Below are positions 35,746-48,543 of a DNA stretch of 64,000 nucleotides, one piece after another. This stretch comes from Desulfurella amilsii (GTDB lineage: Bacteria > Campylobacterota_A > Desulfurellia > Desulfurellales > Desulfurellaceae): NCBI RefSeq assembly GCF_002119425.1, contig NZ_MDSU01000018.1, positions 248,001-312,000 on the forward strand, in the 5' to 3' direction. The notes beneath the pieces are model-generated. The model saw nothing but the letters and a program-made list of their open reading frames with translations, did no database searches and was not told where the DNA came from. The translations under genes were made by a program, and so were the position numbers. Position 1 is the first letter of the stretch, and the number at the start of each line of letters is the position of its first letter.

Positions 35746-36402
35746 ATGGATCTTGATCTATGTGACTTCAAATTAGTAAAAGTTTATCAACCAAAACATG
35801 GCTACCGATTTAGTTTTGAACCATTCGTTTTAGCCGACATTAATAACACAAAGCGAATTAACGAGGTAGCTGATATTGGCAGTGGATGTGGAATTATTGC
35901 TATCTTATTATCAAAAAAATATTCAATTAAACACATCTATGCGGTGGAAAATGATCTGGAATTCATCGACATCATCACAGAAAATTTAAAATTAAACAAT
36001 ATTAATAATGTTGAAGTTATTGATAGCATAGATAAATTACCAAACAATTCTTTAGACTTAGTTTTTAGTAACCCACCCTATTACACAAAATCAAGCTTCA
36101 GAATATCAAAAAAATATGAAACACAAAAATTTGAAAACACATCTCTTTCGGATATGCTTAATAAAATTAGTATAAAAATAAAAAATGGCGGACTTATTAG
36201 ACTTTCATTTCACCCAACCAGATTGCTTGAATTATTTTTCGAACTGGCTAATAATAATTTTGGCGTAAAAACAATTCAACCAATATATGGCAAAAAAAAT
36301 AAAATATCAAAGGCATGCATTGTTGAGGCTAAAAAAAATGCTAAAGCTTATATAACAATCAAAACACCTATTTTTTTAGAAGATTATAGACTGTATGAAT
36401 AA
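35746..36402 (+). CDS. TrmN6-like (tRNA1(Val) adenine-N6) SAM methyltransferase
   Basis: A 218-residue methyltransferase: motif I VADIGSGCGIIAILLSK, motif II-like YAVENDLEFIDI and the N6-adenine/amino-group catalytic motif VFSNPPYYTKSS. The N-terminus KVYQPKHGYRFSFEPFVLAD is typical of the TrmN6/YfiC group, which modifies A37 of tRNA-Val. It starts 6 bases after galE. The 3' end overlaps convergent dxs by 35 bases. Confidence 0.83.
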   Translation: MDLDLCDFKLVKVYQPKHGYRFSFEPFVLADINNTKRINEVADIGSGCGIIAILLSKKYSIKHIYAVENDLEFIDIITENLKLNNINNVEVIDSIDKLPNNSLDLVFSNPPYYTKSSFRISKKYETQKFENTSLSDMLNKISIKIKNGGLIRLSFHPTRLLELFFELANNNFGVKTIQPIYGKKNKISKACIVEAKKNAKAYITIKTPIFLEDYRLYE

Positions 36403-38239
36403 GATTATCTGTGGATAAACCGTACTTTTGTCTTAAAAATTCTGCTTCACCCTGCTCTATAAAAGCATCAGGCAAAGCTATATGGGATATTTTAGGGCTT
36501 TTTTCTAGTTTATTTAAATACGCAAAAGCAATTAAATTTTGACCTAATGATCCAATATAGGTGTTTTCTTCCATTATAATGATATTATCAAATGTTTTTA
36601 ATATGTTCAAAAATGACTGTGTATCAAATGGTTTTATAAACCTGGCATTTACAACATGAAGATCTATGCCTTTTTCTGCCAAAAAAGAAACTGCTTGCAT
36701 TGCATATTTTACACAATTTCCATAGGTTATTACACAAATATCAGAAGAATCGGAGTTATTTAAAATTTGCCACTTGCCAAACTCAATTGTATCAGCAAAT
36801 TGATCGCCAAAGTTAATTGATTCTCCTCGAGGATACCTTATAGCAAATGGGCCATAATTATTATTAATTGCAAACTTAAGCAAAGCATCCAATTCGGTTG
36901 CATCCTTTGGTGCAGTAATAACCATATTAGGCACTAAATTCAAGTAAGAAACATCAAATATACCTTGATGCGTTTCACCGTCATCACCCACTATCCCGGC
37001 CCTGTCAATAGCAAATACAACATTTAGTTTTTGAAGCGCAATATCATGAATGATTTGATCATAGGAACGTTGTAAGAATGTAGAGTAAATAGCAACAATT
37101 GGCCTCATACCAGATATAGCAAGCCCCCCTGCAAATGTTACGGCATGCTGCTCTGCTATACCCACATCAAAAACCCTATCTGGAAAACTAATTTTAGCTT
37201 TTTCAAGACCTGTTCCTATAAGCATTGCAGCGCTTACAGCTGCAACCTTAGGATTATCCTGCATAATGTTAATTACGCTATTTCCAAAAACTGATGAATA
37301 ACTGGATCGTTTATTTTTTTCTAGTGTTTCGCCGGTTTTTATATCAAAAGGACCAATACCGTGAAATTTTGATGGGTTTTCTTCAGCGAATTTATAACCC
37401 TTGCCTTTTTTTGTCAAAATATGTACAAAGACAGGACCTCTTAAATTTTTTACATTCTCAAATATCGTAACTAGATCTTCTATGTTTTCACCATCAACTG
37501 GCCCAAAATACTTAAAGCCAAATTCTTCAAAAAGCAAACCCGGTGAAAAAAATTTAAAAGACTCTTCAATTTTCTTAGCCAACTTTAAAGCCGGCTCGTT
37601 TAAGACAGGAAAACCTTTAATAGCTTTCTCAATTTCTCTTCTTAATGTATTGTATGTAGGACCTGTTAATCTTTTTGTTAGATAGGTAGATATTGCACCT
37701 AATGATTTAGATATGGACATCTTATTATCATTTAAAACAACAATTAAATTTTTATCAAGCTCACCGGAATTATTCAGTGCCTCAAAAGTAATTCCACTTG
37801 TAAGCGCTCCATCGCCAATAACAGCTATAACTTTACTCTTGATACCTAGGAGATCATTTGCTGTTGTCATACCAAGTGCAGCGGATATAGCCGTGCTTGC
37901 ATGACCTACATTAAAAGTATCGTACTCACTTTCAGTAATCTTTGGAAACCCACTCAAACCAGCGTATGTTCTTAGCGTTTTAAATTGTTCTCTTCTACCA
38001 GTAATAATTTTATGTGCATACGCCTGATGTCCTACATCCCATACAATTTTATCTTTAGGTGTATTAAAGACATAATGTAGAGCTAAAGTAATCTCCACAG
38101 CACCCAAAGAAGAAGCTAAGTGGCCACCATTTTTTGACGTAACATCAATAACAATATCTCTTATTTCACTTGCAAGAACGTTTAAATCTCTTATTTTGAG
38201 CTGTTTTAAATCATTTGGTGTATTAATATTTTCAATCAT
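36368..38239 (-). CDS. dxs: 1-deoxy-D-xylulose-5-phosphate synthase
   Basis: Dxs condenses pyruvate and glyceraldehyde-3-phosphate in the first MEP isoprenoid step, using thiamine diphosphate. 623 residues: WDVGHQAYAHKIITGRR, the TPP motif VIGDGALTSGITFEALNN, the transketolase-like VGIAEQHAVTFAGGLA and DRAGIVGDDGETHQGIFD. It is the last gene of the atp-tol-pal transcript, overlapping cpoB by 4 bases. Confidence 0.97.
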   Translation of the reverse strand: MIENINTPNDLKQLKIRDLNVLASEIRDIVIDVTSKNGGHLASSLGAVEITLALHYVFNTPKDKIVWDVGHQAYAHKIITGRREQFKTLRTYAGLSGFPKITESEYDTFNVGHASTAISAALGMTTANDLLGIKSKVIAVIGDGALTSGITFEALNNSGELDKNLIVVLNDNKMSISKSLGAISTYLTKRLTGPTYNTLRREIEKAIKGFPVLNEPALKLAKKIEESFKFFSPGLLFEEFGFKYFGPVDGENIEDLVTIFENVKNLRGPVFVHILTKKGKGYKFAEENPSKFHGIGPFDIKTGETLEKNKRSSYSSVFGNSVINIMQDNPKVAAVSAAMLIGTGLEKAKISFPDRVFDVGIAEQHAVTFAGGLAISGMRPIVAIYSTFLQRSYDQIIHDIALQKLNVVFAIDRAGIVGDDGETHQGIFDVSYLNLVPNMVITAPKDATELDALLKFAINNNYGPFAIRYPRGESINFGDQFADTIEFGKWQILNNSDSSDICVITYGNCVKYAMQAVSFLAEKGIDLHVVNARFIKPFDTQSFLNILKTFDNIIIMEENTYIGSLGQNLIAFAYLNKLEKSPKISHIALPDAFIEQGEAEFLRQKYGLSTDNLIHTVYNLLKK

Positions 38240-39000
38240 TTATATTTTTTTAAATAAACTTTTGCTTGCTTTGCTTCTTGCGAATTTGGATACGTTTTTA
38301 TAACTTTTTCTAAAAGAAAACGTCCATCTATTTTATCGCCTAAGTTAATAAATGACAAAGCCTCTTTTAGCATAGCTAAACTTGCAAACTTGCTTTTTGG
38401 GTAAGCATTCACAATTTGGTCAAAATTAATTATAGCTTTATCGTATATTTTCAAATTATAATAGCTATCGGCAATATAAAAAAGTGCCTGATCGTTTAAT
38501 TTTGAATTTTTATAAGTTTTTTGAAAATTACTAAAGGCCTTGATAGCTTGATTGTACCCTTTAGCATCAAATAGTGCTTTTGCTTTTTTAAAATCAGCTT
38601 CTTCTGGCGAAACTGGCAATGCTTGAGGCGATACTTGATGAACGCTAGCTTGAGTAGATGATGATGATGATAAAGGCTGAGCAGATATCTGCTGTTTTAG
38701 AGCATTTACTTCTGCATCTAATTTATCAAGTTTTCCTTTAATTTCAGGCGAAGCACCGCTGCTTGTTTGAATACTTTCTATTTTTCTAGCTAAATCATCT
38801 ATTTTACCTTTCAATTCGCCATACTTTACAAGCAAATCCTCTATTTTTAAGTACAAGCTAGCTTGATTAGACTGAAGCGTCTTAATATCCTGTGTATTTT
38901 TTGATATTTGTTCTAATTGAGAGCTATATGGATTTTCTTGAGCAAAAGCACTACATGACAAACTAAGCACCGCAACCAAAACTATCAAAACCTTTTTCAT
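38236..39000 (-). CDS. cpoB: Tol-Pal associated periplasmic TPR protein CpoB/YbgF
   Basis: A 254-residue exported protein: signal peptide MKKVLIVLVAVLSLSCSAFA, a coiled-coil segment (about 30-110, with KGKIDDLARKIESIQ), a Ser/Gln linker, and C-terminal TPR repeats (AKALFDAKGYNQAIKAFSNF, YDKAIINFDQIVNAYPKS). CpoB coordinates peptidoglycan synthesis with outer-membrane constriction. Position after pal is the standard order. Confidence 0.9.
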   Translation of the reverse strand: MKKVLIVLVAVLSLSCSAFAQENPYSSQLEQISKNTQDIKTLQSNQASLYLKIEDLLVKYGELKGKIDDLARKIESIQTSSGASPEIKGKLDKLDAEVNALKQQISAQPLSSSSSTQASVHQVSPQALPVSPEEADFKKAKALFDAKGYNQAIKAFSNFQKTYKNSKLNDQALFYIADSYYNLKIYDKAIINFDQIVNAYPKSKFASLAMLKEALSFINLGDKIDGRFLLEKVIKTYPNSQEAKQAKVYLKKYK

Positions 39001-39020
39001 AGTTTTACCTTAAAATAAAG

Positions 39021-39563
39021 TTATTTTGATAGTATTACAAATTGATCATTTCTATTTTTAGCCCAAGCGTATTCGTTTTGTGCCGGATCCACTGGTTTTA
39101 GCTTACCATTGCTCAGCGTTTCAATTCTGTCTGCTGATATTCCATGCATTACAAGATAATTCTTTGCTGAGTCTGCCCTTCTTTGGCCTAGGGCTAGGTT
39201 GTAGGCTTCCGTTCCGCGCTCGTCGCAGTTACCTTCAATTTTAACTTTGATATCAGGGTGTTTTGCCATATAGTCTGATATGCCGTCTAAAGATTTTGGC
39301 ACATCCTGGTTAATGCCCCATTTGTCAACATGGACTAGGTTCGATTTGTCAAAATTAAAATGGATTCTTTGAAAGATCTCTTTCATGACCTCCTCTTCAT
39401 TTACCTGTGGCTGAGCTACTGGTGCGGGTGCTTGCTGTTGTACCTCCTGTTTTACTGGCGCTGGTGCTTCTGCTACGGGTTTCTTTGGTGTTGTGCAGCT
39501 ACAACTATAAGCCAAAAAAGATGCACTAACAATTGCTGCGAGCGAAAGATAAGTCTTCTTCAT
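39021..39563 (-). CDS. pal: Peptidoglycan-associated lipoprotein
   Basis: Start at 39563 ([16 protein letters not shown], 180 residues) follows a GAGGAGG site; an ATG six codons upstream is disfavoured. The lipobox is LAYSC, so the mature protein is anchored by Cys in the outer membrane. A Pro/Ala/Gln linker leads to an OmpA-like domain ([30 protein letters not shown]) that binds diaminopimelate peptidoglycan. It works with TolB and TolQRA. Confidence 0.95.
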   Translation of the reverse strand: MKKTYLSLAAIVSASFLAYSCSCTTPKKPVAEAPAPVKQEVQQQAPAPVAQPQVNEEEVMKEIFQRIHFNFDKSNLVHVDKWGINQDVPKSLDGISDYMAKHPDIKVKIEGNCDERGTEAYNLALGQRRADSAKNYLVMHGISADRIETLSNGKLKPVDPAQNEYAWAKNRNDQFVILSK

Positions 39564-39577
39564 AATAATACCTCCTC

Positions 39578-40819
39578 TCAATTTATTTTTTTACTTACGT
39601 CTAAACCACCAAAATCAGAATACAACTTATTAGCGCCAATTGCAAGTGAAAAGTTACCGTTAATTGTATTAATTATATATATTCCTTCTTTAGAGTCAAT
39701 ACTACCGTATACAGCAATGTACCTTGAATCATACGACCAGCTAGGAGAATCAAGATAATAAGAGCTGATTATGTTTTCACTGTTCCCACCATTTATTCCT
39801 ATTATATTTAAAGCAAAATTAGAACCTGCACAAATATAGGCTATCTTTGTACCATCCGGAGAAACAGCTGGCGATTGCGAATTTTGACAATCGTAGGTTA
39901 ATCTATTTGAAACTCCTAAACTTAAATCAAGAGAATAAATTTGAGGCGATCCTTCAGAATTTGAAACATAAACCATTTTTGACAAGTCAGGCGTAAAATA
40001 AGGAGAGATGGTAATACTATGATTATTAGTCAACTGTTTTACAATTTGACCAGATTTATTAACCAAAAAAATATTTATATTGGAGTTTTTATTTATAGAT
40101 ACTGCATAAAGACCATCTTTATAATAAGTTGCATTTTCGCTAAAATTTGAATTTGAGGATAAATTAGTGATATGACTACTTGACAAATTTAATAAATACA
40201 CACTTGGGTAATTATTTAAATATCCAGTAAAGCTCACTTCATTGTTGGTTACCCACATCGGAAGTAATAAATTGCTATTGTAATGCGTAATTTGTTGAAT
40301 ATTTTCGCCATCAAAATCCGCGATATATAAATTCTTAACTTTCTTGTTTCCTGCTGAAAATATAATCTTACTTTCAAATGGACCATATATACCAGTATCA
40401 TATAACATAAAATTGTCCACTAACTTATGCGAAACCCATGCAAAGTTATTAGATGTTATTTTAGTATTTATAACAATTTTTTGGTTTGTTACATTGTAAA
40501 CTTTTGCATCTAAAACAACATTACTATTGCTTTCACTTACACTGCCAAAAACTGCATAATTGCAACCACTAACATTAGAAGGATTGCTGAGCGTTGTATT
40601 AATATCATTTACCTGATAAAAACCACTCATATTTAAATCTCTAACTATTACGCTTTTGACTTTTTGGGCTAGTACGGGATTGGAAGATTCGAGATTATAA
40701 ACATTTATCAATATTTTTTGATAATTTGGGTTTGTGATATTTAGCTCATAATTTTGAGCATACGATACACCGACAAAAGTTAAGAAAAATGCAAAAAATA
40801 AAAATATAGCTTTTTTCAT
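39578..40819 (-). CDS. tolB: Tol-Pal translocation protein TolB
   Basis: A 413-residue periplasmic protein with signal peptide [21 protein letters not shown], an N-terminal alpha/beta domain (residues about 25-150) and a six-bladed beta-propeller seen as repeated blades such as [19 protein letters not shown] and [18 protein letters not shown]. It binds Pal and TolA. It is diverged from proteobacterial TolB, but blade motifs and gene order are decisive. Confidence 0.92.
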   Translation of the reverse strand: MKKAIFLFFAFFLTFVGVSYAQNYELNITNPNYQKILINVYNLESSNPVLAQKVKSVIVRDLNMSGFYQVNDINTTLSNPSNVSGCNYAVFGSVSESNSNVVLDAKVYNVTNQKIVINTKITSNNFAWVSHKLVDNFMLYDTGIYGPFESKIIFSAGNKKVKNLYIADFDGENIQQITHYNSNLLLPMWVTNNEVSFTGYLNNYPSVYLLNLSSSHITNLSSNSNFSENATYYKDGLYAVSINKNSNINIFLVNKSGQIVKQLTNNHSITISPYFTPDLSKMVYVSNSEGSPQIYSLDLSLGVSNRLTYDCQNSQSPAVSPDGTKIAYICAGSNFALNIIGINGGNSENIISSYYLDSPSWSYDSRYIAVYGSIDSKEGIYIINTINGNFSLAIGANKLYSDFGGLDVSKKIN

Positions 40820-40829
40820 CGTATCCTCC

Positions 40830-41678
40830 TTACTCTTTTATAAAGAAATTTAAAACTAAGTCAAGAGTATTTCGATTATTTAAATAGCGCTTTGGGACTG
40901 GAGGAAGTGTAGAGTTATTTATCGCGGTTATAACAGTTCTATCATAATAAGGATTGCCACTTGATTTGACAATGCTTGCATTAATAATCTTACCATTTGC
41001 ATCAATAACAATTTTAACACGCGTTACAAGTTTGTTGTTTGGTATTAAATTTTGATCCATAAACCAATTTGAATGAATTATACCTTGCACTACAGATAAA
41101 TAATCAGAAAAAAGCTTATCTTGATTACCTACGCCACTGCCTTGTGCTTTAATATTGCCCACACCAGATTGAGTTTGAGAATTTTCTTTAAGTTGTTGGG
41201 CAATTTCTCTAATTTTATTTTCTAGCATAGCTTCTTTCAATTGCGTAATTTTTTCCTGCAGAGCTTTTGCTTTTAATTGCTGAATTTTATTTTGTATATT
41301 TTTTTGTACTTCTTTCTGATTAACTGTTTTAGGTTTTGGAACCATTTTTTCAACTTTTCTCGGCTCTATTGTCGGTTTTTCTGTTATCTTTTTTTGTTCT
41401 TGTTTAACTTCCTTTTTTTGTGGGATTGCCTCTTGAGCTTTTTTAATTTCTTTATTTATTTTTGGTGGCAGTGTTGTAGCAGGAGTTGGTATTTCTTTAG
41501 GTGATGTAGTTAAGGGCTGTATAGTATGCTGGTTTCCTGCCCTACCCTCACCTGGCGTAAGCAAACTAACCGTATAAGTTGGCAAAGTATGCGTTACAAT
41601 ATTCCTAAATAATAAAAATAACAATCCGATAATTATTATATGTATAGCTAAAGATAATACAAAACTAATTAGTTTCAT
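40830..41678 (-). CDS. tolA: TolA/TonB-like energy-transducing protein
   Basis: A 282-residue protein: one N-terminal membrane helix (ISFVLSLAIHIIIIGLLFLL), a Pro/Lys-rich then Gln/Lys helical rod (about 80-180), and a C-terminal TonB-type domain (VTRVKIVIDANGKIINASIV, YYDRTVITAINNSTLPPVP). It relays proton-motive force from TolQR across the periplasm to TolB-Pal. Its place between tolR and tolB supports TolA rather than TonB. Confidence 0.88.
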   Translation of the reverse strand: MKLISFVLSLAIHIIIIGLLFLLFRNIVTHTLPTYTVSLLTPGEGRAGNQHTIQPLTTSPKEIPTPATTLPPKINKEIKKAQEAIPQKKEVKQEQKKITEKPTIEPRKVEKMVPKPKTVNQKEVQKNIQNKIQQLKAKALQEKITQLKEAMLENKIREIAQQLKENSQTQSGVGNIKAQGSGVGNQDKLFSDYLSVVQGIIHSNWFMDQNLIPNNKLVTRVKIVIDANGKIINASIVKSSGNPYYDRTVITAINNSTLPPVPKRYLNNRNTLDLVLNFFIKE

Positions 41679-42077
41679 CTATGTTTTATTAGATTTATTA
41701 GTTGTTGCAAGACCTACTTTCTCAATACCGCTTTGTTTGGCTATATCAATTATTTTTACCACAAGCCCATATTCTATAGCTTTGTCTGCTTCTATTATAA
41801 CTTCATTTCCGTGATTATTTTCAAATGCTTTTTTTAAGCCGTCTAAATCTGTTTGCTGTTTATTCAGGTATATTCTTCCCTGGTCATCTACGCTTACGAT
41901 CAAATCTTTTTTTGTAATGTTGGTGCTACCTGAGTGCGTTTTAGGTAAATTTACTTTTATACCTTTAACTAACATTGGCGTTGTAACCATGAATATAACA
42001 AGCAATACTAACATTACATCAACTAGAGGCGTTATGTTAATATCAGAAAAAACTCCTTTAGAGCTATTTAACTTCAT
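41679..42077 (-). CDS. tolR: TolR (ExbD-family) proton-channel protein
   Basis: A 132-residue protein with one membrane helix holding the essential Asp: DINITPLVDVMLVLLVIFMV. The periplasmic domain contains VSVDDQGRIYLNKQ and VIIEADKAIEYGLVVKIID. With TolQ it forms the proton-driven motor. It overlaps tolQ by 4 bases (ATGA). Confidence 0.93.
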   Translation of the reverse strand: MKLNSSKGVFSDINITPLVDVMLVLLVIFMVTTPMLVKGIKVNLPKTHSGSTNITKKDLIVSVDDQGRIYLNKQQTDLDGLKKAFENNHGNEVIIEADKAIEYGLVVKIIDIAKQSGIEKVGLATTNKSNKT

Positions 42078-42643
42078 TCAATTGCCTCAAGAAAATTCTC
42101 TGTTTCTCTAATTATAGAAGTATACAGAGAATATAGGAGATTGTAGCCAATTACAGCCACCACAGCAACAAATATACCCGCTGCAGTCGTAATCAATGCT
42201 TCAGATATTCCTGGTGCCACCACACTTATACTTGTTGAATCGGATAAGCCAATATTTCTAAATGCGTTTATTATGCCCCAAATAGTTCCAAACAACCCAA
42301 CAAAAGGCGCAGTTGCTCCTACAGATGCCAGTATACTAAAACCTCTTTCTAAGTGATTCACTTCTTTTGTTAAATAAGCTTTCGAAACAGAAAGCGATTG
42401 TTTGCTCAACATGTAAATTTTAGCATTTAAAGATTCATTTATGCGAGCAAAACTATTCAATGTACTTTCGCTTTCACCATCAATAAACCTCTCTAAAAAA
42501 ACGTTATTTCTTGTTTTTAAAGAAGATAATTGGATCCATTTATATATCATTATAGTCCACGAAATAATCGACATAATAAGTAAAACACCAAGGACAATAA
42601 TTGCAATAGCGCCAATGTGTTCAAATCCAATACTTGAAGACAT
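42074..42643 (-). CDS. tolQ: TolQ (ExbB-family) motor protein
   Basis: A 189-residue protein, shorter than the usual 220-230 of proteobacterial TolQ. Three membrane helices, with the conserved segment LASVGATAPFVGLFGTIWGI and SVVAPGISEALITTAAGIFVAV (shown here in part) lining the TolR helices. The ATG overlaps the atpC stop, coupling Tol-Pal to ATP synthase expression, as is typical of Campylobacterota. Confidence 0.92.
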   Translation of the reverse strand: MSSSIGFEHIGAIAIIVLGVLLIMSIISWTIMIYKWIQLSSLKTRNNVFLERFIDGESESTLNSFARINESLNAKIYMLSKQSLSVSKAYLTKEVNHLERGFSILASVGATAPFVGLFGTIWGIINAFRNIGLSDSTSISVVAPGISEALITTAAGIFVAVVAVIGYNLLYSLYTSIIRETENFLEAIE

Positions 42644-43053
42644 TATTTTTCTCCTTCAAACAAAACATTTAATATGTATTTGTACTTTAATAGGTCCTTA
42701 TTGATATTTTCATATTCTGATGTGTTAGGCTTTTCTTCATTAAGTTTTGATTCGAGTTCACTTAACGCTTTATTTGCCTCTTCTTTGGTAACATTGTCTT
42801 TTGTAAAAACTTCATCACATAGAATATTTGCAACATTGTTATCAAACTCTAAATAACCACCGGCCACAACATATTTATCCTGTAAATTATCATAAAAAAG
42901 CTTAACAACACCTACATCCAAAATGCTTATAAAAGGAACGTGGTTTGGCAAAACACCAAACTCACCAACAATTCCTGGTGCTATAACCTGGTCAACTTCT
43001 TTGCTTACTATCAATTTTTCAGGTGTAACTATAGTACAATTTATCTTTTCCAT
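42643..43053 (-). CDS. atpC: ATP synthase epsilon subunit
   Basis: A 136-residue central-stalk subunit. The beta-sandwich begins CTIVTPEKLIVSKEVDQVIA with PGIVGEFGVLPNHVPFIS, followed by two C-terminal helices (TKEEANKALSELESKLNEE). It inhibits or couples rotation. Last gene of the ATP synthase segment before tolQ. Confidence 0.94.
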   Translation of the reverse strand: MEKINCTIVTPEKLIVSKEVDQVIAPGIVGEFGVLPNHVPFISILDVGVVKLFYDNLQDKYVVAGGYLEFDNNVANILCDEVFTKDNVTKEEANKALSELESKLNEEKPNTSEYENINKDLLKYKYILNVLFEGEK

Positions 43054-43055
43054 AA

Positions 43056-45345
<2,290 letters not shown>

Positions 45346-45354
45346 AATTTAACC

Positions 45355-46863
45355 TCAAGCCCTAAATATAGTTTTGAATTCTTCTAAAGCTTTATCCATT
45401 TTTGACTTTAGCTCGTCATTGATTGTCCTTTTATCTTTCAACTCTTGAAATATATCCGGATATTTGGTTTCAATAAACTTATAAAGCTCTTCTTCGTATT
45501 TTTTTAAAGCTTTATTTGGTAAATCATCTAAAAAGCCGTTATTGCCCGCATATATAATGAGTATCTGCTTATGAACCGTAATCGGGGCAAAAGGAGGCTG
45601 TTTTAACACTTCTACAAGCTTTGAACCTCGGTTTAGCTGTTGAAGGGTTAATTTGTCAAGGTCGCTTCCAAACTGAGCAAATGCTGCAAGCTCTCTGTAC
45701 TGAGCAAGCGAAAGTCTAAGCATACCAGCAACCTGTTTCATAGCTTTAATCTGAGCTGCACCACCAACCCTTGATACAGACAGACCTACATTTACAGCAG
45801 GTCTAATACCTGCGTAGAATAAGTCTGCTTCCAAGAATATTTGACCGTCTGTAATAGATATAACGTTTGTAGGAATATAGGCTGAGATATCGCCTGCTTG
45901 CGTTTCAATAATTGGTAGGGCAGTTAGAGAACCTCCACCTAATTCATCCGACAATTTGGCCGCTCTCTCAAGTAGTCTTGAGTGAAGGTAAAATACATCA
46001 CCTGGATAAGCTTCTCTGCCCGGTGGTCTTCTAAGCAGCAAAGACATTTGTCTGTATGCTTGAGCATGTTTGCTTAAATCATCGTATATCAATAAAGCGT
46101 GTTTTCCATTGTCCCTAAAATGCTCACCCATTGTAACGCCAGCATATGGGGCTAAATACTGTAGTGGGGCTGGATCTGAAGCAGTTGCTGCAACGATTGT
46201 GGTATATTCCATAGCGCCTAAATTTTCCAATTGCTTTTTCATTCGGGCTATAGTAGAGCGTTTTTGCCCAATGGCTACATATATACAGTAAACATTTTCC
46301 CCTTTCTGGTTAACAATGGTATCCAGCGCTATTTGAGTTTTGCCTACTTGCCTATCACCAATAATCAATTCCCTTTGGCCTCTACCTATTGGAATCATCG
46401 TATCTATTGCTTTGATACCTGTCTGAAGCGGCTCTTTTACGGGCTGCCTTTTAACAATACCGGGGGCTTTAATTTCTATCCTTCTATAGTGTTGAGAATT
46501 AATGGGACCCATACCATCAATAGGGTTTCCCAGTGCATCTACAACTCTACCAACTAGCGCATCCCCTACTGGCACCTGTGTAATCTTGCCGGTTCTTTTT
46601 ACAGAATCACCTTCTTTAATGCCAGTATCTTCACCTAATATAACAGCACCTACATTATCTTCCTCGAGGTTTAGAGCCATACCAACTACGCCATTTTGGA
46701 ATTCAATAAGCTCATTGGCCATAACATTTGTTAGGCCGTATATACGCGCTATGCCGTCACCAACGCTCAAAACTTTACCAACTTCGCTAACTTCAACAAA
46801 GTCTTTGGCTTGTTCTATTTCTTTAGCGATTATTTCACTAATTTCGCTAGGTTTGATATTCAT
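45355..46863 (-). CDS. atpA: ATP synthase alpha subunit
   Basis: 502 residues, non-catalytic nucleotide-binding F1 subunit. P-loop [51 protein letters not shown], and the arginine-finger region [19 protein letters not shown]. Overlaps atpH by 4 bases. Confidence 0.98.
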   Translation of the reverse strand: MNIKPSEISEIIAKEIEQAKDFVEVSEVGKVLSVGDGIARIYGLTNVMANELIEFQNGVVGMALNLEEDNVGAVILGEDTGIKEGDSVKRTGKITQVPVGDALVGRVVDALGNPIDGMGPINSQHYRRIEIKAPGIVKRQPVKEPLQTGIKAIDTMIPIGRGQRELIIGDRQVGKTQIALDTIVNQKGENVYCIYVAIGQKRSTIARMKKQLENLGAMEYTTIVAATASDPAPLQYLAPYAGVTMGEHFRDNGKHALLIYDDLSKHAQAYRQMSLLLRRPPGREAYPGDVFYLHSRLLERAAKLSDELGGGSLTALPIIETQAGDISAYIPTNVISITDGQIFLEADLFYAGIRPAVNVGLSVSRVGGAAQIKAMKQVAGMLRLSLAQYRELAAFAQFGSDLDKLTLQQLNRGSKLVEVLKQPPFAPITVHKQILIIYAGNNGFLDDLPNKALKKYEEELYKFIETKYPDIFQELKDKRTINDELKSKMDKALEEFKTIFRA

Positions 46864-47414
46864 CCATTCCCTCCTTGAGAAATGTTCAAATTATTTAGTC
46901 TATTGGCTATATTTGATAAGTAGGTCTTTATACTGCCATCGTAAATTTTACCTTCTATTTCAACTACAATGCCGCCTATTAAGTTTTTATCTGCAAAAAA
47001 CTCAAAATCCAGCATCTTACCTGAGATTTTGGAAAAGATATCAGACAATACTTTTTTTTCATTGCTGACAAGCTCAATAGCGCTTGTAACTACAGCTTTT
47101 GCTTTGTTTTGGCTTTGAAGCATTAATTGGTTAAAACTATCGAGCACATCGAAAATAAGCCCTATCCTTCCGTTTATCACCATAAACTTTAGCAAGTTAT
47201 AAACAACACCGTCTGAGATATCTTTGAGTATTGACAGCTTGTTTTCCATTGGATAAATAGAAACTTTCAACAATTCGAGCAATTTTTTATTTTCTTGAAA
47301 CACCGCGCAAACTTTACTTAAATCACTATAAGCAGAGTCCAAACTAATAGACTTAAACTTGCAAACTTTTTCTAGAGCCCTTGCATACCTTAGAGAAATT
47401 ATCTTATTTATCAT
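46860..47414 (-). CDS. atpH: ATP synthase delta subunit
   Basis: The stator cap (OSCP), 184 residues from [17 protein letters not shown] at 47414. An upstream in-frame ATG lies inside atpF, and the family starts at this Met. C-terminal [20 protein letters not shown] with [13 protein letters not shown] is diagnostic. It overlaps atpF by 11 bases. Confidence 0.95.
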   Translation of the reverse strand: MINKIISLRYARALEKVCKFKSISLDSAYSDLSKVCAVFQENKKLLELLKVSIYPMENKLSILKDISDGVVYNLLKFMVINGRIGLIFDVLDSFNQLMLQSQNKAKAVVTSAIELVSNEKKVLSDIFSKISGKMLDFEFFADKNLIGGIVVEIEGKIYDGSIKTYLSNIANRLNNLNISQGGNG

Positions 47415-47955
47415 ACTCAACCCCGAAAGAATCAAAGTAGCGTTTGTTTATATTGCGCAGATCTTGTTCATTCAAAGATAAAAACTGCTGTCTTGCTTTT
47501 GCAATGGCTTTTGATATGATTTTCTCAATAAAGTTCTTGTAAGCTTTATTTAAAATCATAGCTTTTTCTTGCTCTATGCGCTTTTTAAAAATTTCTTCAA
47601 GCTCTTTTGCAGCATTAGCGTAATCCTCTTTCTCTTTTTCGCCCATTTGTTTGTAAATATTTATTATGCTTTCAACTTCACTTGAAAGTTTAGATAACAA
47701 ACTTTGAGCCTCACTAAGCGCACTTTGAGCTTCTTCTTTGGCTTTCTTGGCATTTTCTATCTCTTCAAATATTTGTTTTTTTCGGTTTTTGAAGTAATTT
47801 ACGATGGGCTTTCGCACAAAATAGACAATTAAAGCAGCAAAAATAATGAAATCGATAACACGCCAGACCATGTGTGCACTGCCTGCTTCGGATTGACTTG
47901 CAAAAGCAGCAATGGGCGTTGCAACTAAAATTACCAAAGAATAAATGAATTTCAT
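47404..47955 (-). CDS. atpF: ATP synthase b subunit, signal-peptide-bearing form
   Basis: A 183-residue peripheral-stalk subunit. It has an N-terminal signal-peptide-like helix (MKFIYSLVILVATPIAAFAS) before the true membrane helix (MVWRVIDFIIFAALIVYFVR) and a long charged coiled coil (KEEAQSALSEAQSLLSKLSS). The extra leader is typical of Campylobacterota AtpF. It pairs with b' encoded just upstream. Confidence 0.93.
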   Translation of the reverse strand: MKFIYSLVILVATPIAAFASQSEAGSAHMVWRVIDFIIFAALIVYFVRKPIVNYFKNRKKQIFEEIENAKKAKEEAQSALSEAQSLLSKLSSEVESIINIYKQMGEKEKEDYANAAKELEEIFKKRIEQEKAMILNKAYKNFIEKIISKAIAKARQQFLSLNEQDLRNINKRYFDSFGVEYDK

Positions 47956-47957
47956 GT

Positions 47958-48392
47958 CTAGCCCTCACTTTTTACAATATTTTTCAACAGAAGGCTCGAT
48001 ATTTGGTTCGCAATAGAATCGATGTTTTGAGCTTCTTTTTGTATATCTTGCTCAGTAGTGCTGGAAAAAGCCGCCTGTTCTTTCTTAAACAGCTCATTTA
48101 TTTGAGAGAGTTTTTCTTCTTTTATCTTCTTAGCTTCTTCAAGCATAGAGTTAAATATCCTCTTGCCTTCTTCTTCTACATTGAGTTTTTCTTGATTGTA
48201 CTGCTGTAGTTTTAGTTTTACTTCTTCTTTTAGCTTTTGACTTTCAGCTAACAAATTTGAAACAAACTCTTGCCTTTTTTTAATCATTTCAAGCACAGGT
48301 TTATATAAAAGGACATTGAGAATAAAAAGCAAAATGGTAAAACCAAGCATTTGTGCCAGTATAAACTGCCAAACCAAATTAACGCTTATCAC
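47958..48392 (-). CDS. atpF': ATP synthase b' subunit
   Basis: A 144-residue stalk subunit with one N-terminal membrane helix (FILAQMLGFTILLFILNVLL) and a long coiled coil (AESQKLKEEVKLKLQQYNQE). The start is GTG at 48392, 5 bases after a perfect AGGAGG; an upstream ATG 19 codons earlier would cover the promoter and is rejected. First gene of the atp-tol-pal-dxs transcript. Confidence 0.9.
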   Translation of the reverse strand: MISVNLVWQFILAQMLGFTILLFILNVLLYKPVLEMIKKRQEFVSNLLAESQKLKEEVKLKLQQYNQEKLNVEEEGKRIFNSMLEEAKKIKEEKLSQINELFKKEQAAFSSTTEQDIQKEAQNIDSIANQISSLLLKNIVKSEG

Positions 48393-48420
48393 GCGCACCT
48401 CCTTATCAAAAATCTGTGGT

Positions 48421-48449
48421 AGGTTACCAAATTTAAAAAAAAAAGTCAA
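48421..48449 (-). promoter_or_regulatory. Candidate promoter of the atp operon, abutting the insertion
   Basis: On the minus strand TTGACT (48449-48444) and TAACCT (48426-48421) are separated by 17 bases, including a T9 run. The -10 matches only partly. The outer base of the -35 is also the first base of the 16-bp repeat that flanks the insertion. Confidence 0.45.
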
Positions 48450-48464
48450 TTGTTATTTAATCGT
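48449..48464. repeat. 16-bp direct repeat, left flank of the insertion
   Basis: ATTGTTATTTAATCGT occurs here and again at 50638-50653. It brackets the transposase-cupin region and is a candidate target-site duplication, although 16 bases separate it from the left terminal inverted repeat. Confidence 0.7.
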
Positions 48465-48543
48465 GTTACGCCAAAATAAAAATGTCACCTTTACGGTAAT
48501 GCTATAAAATATCCTTCTGGAATTTATTAACAAGGAGGATATA

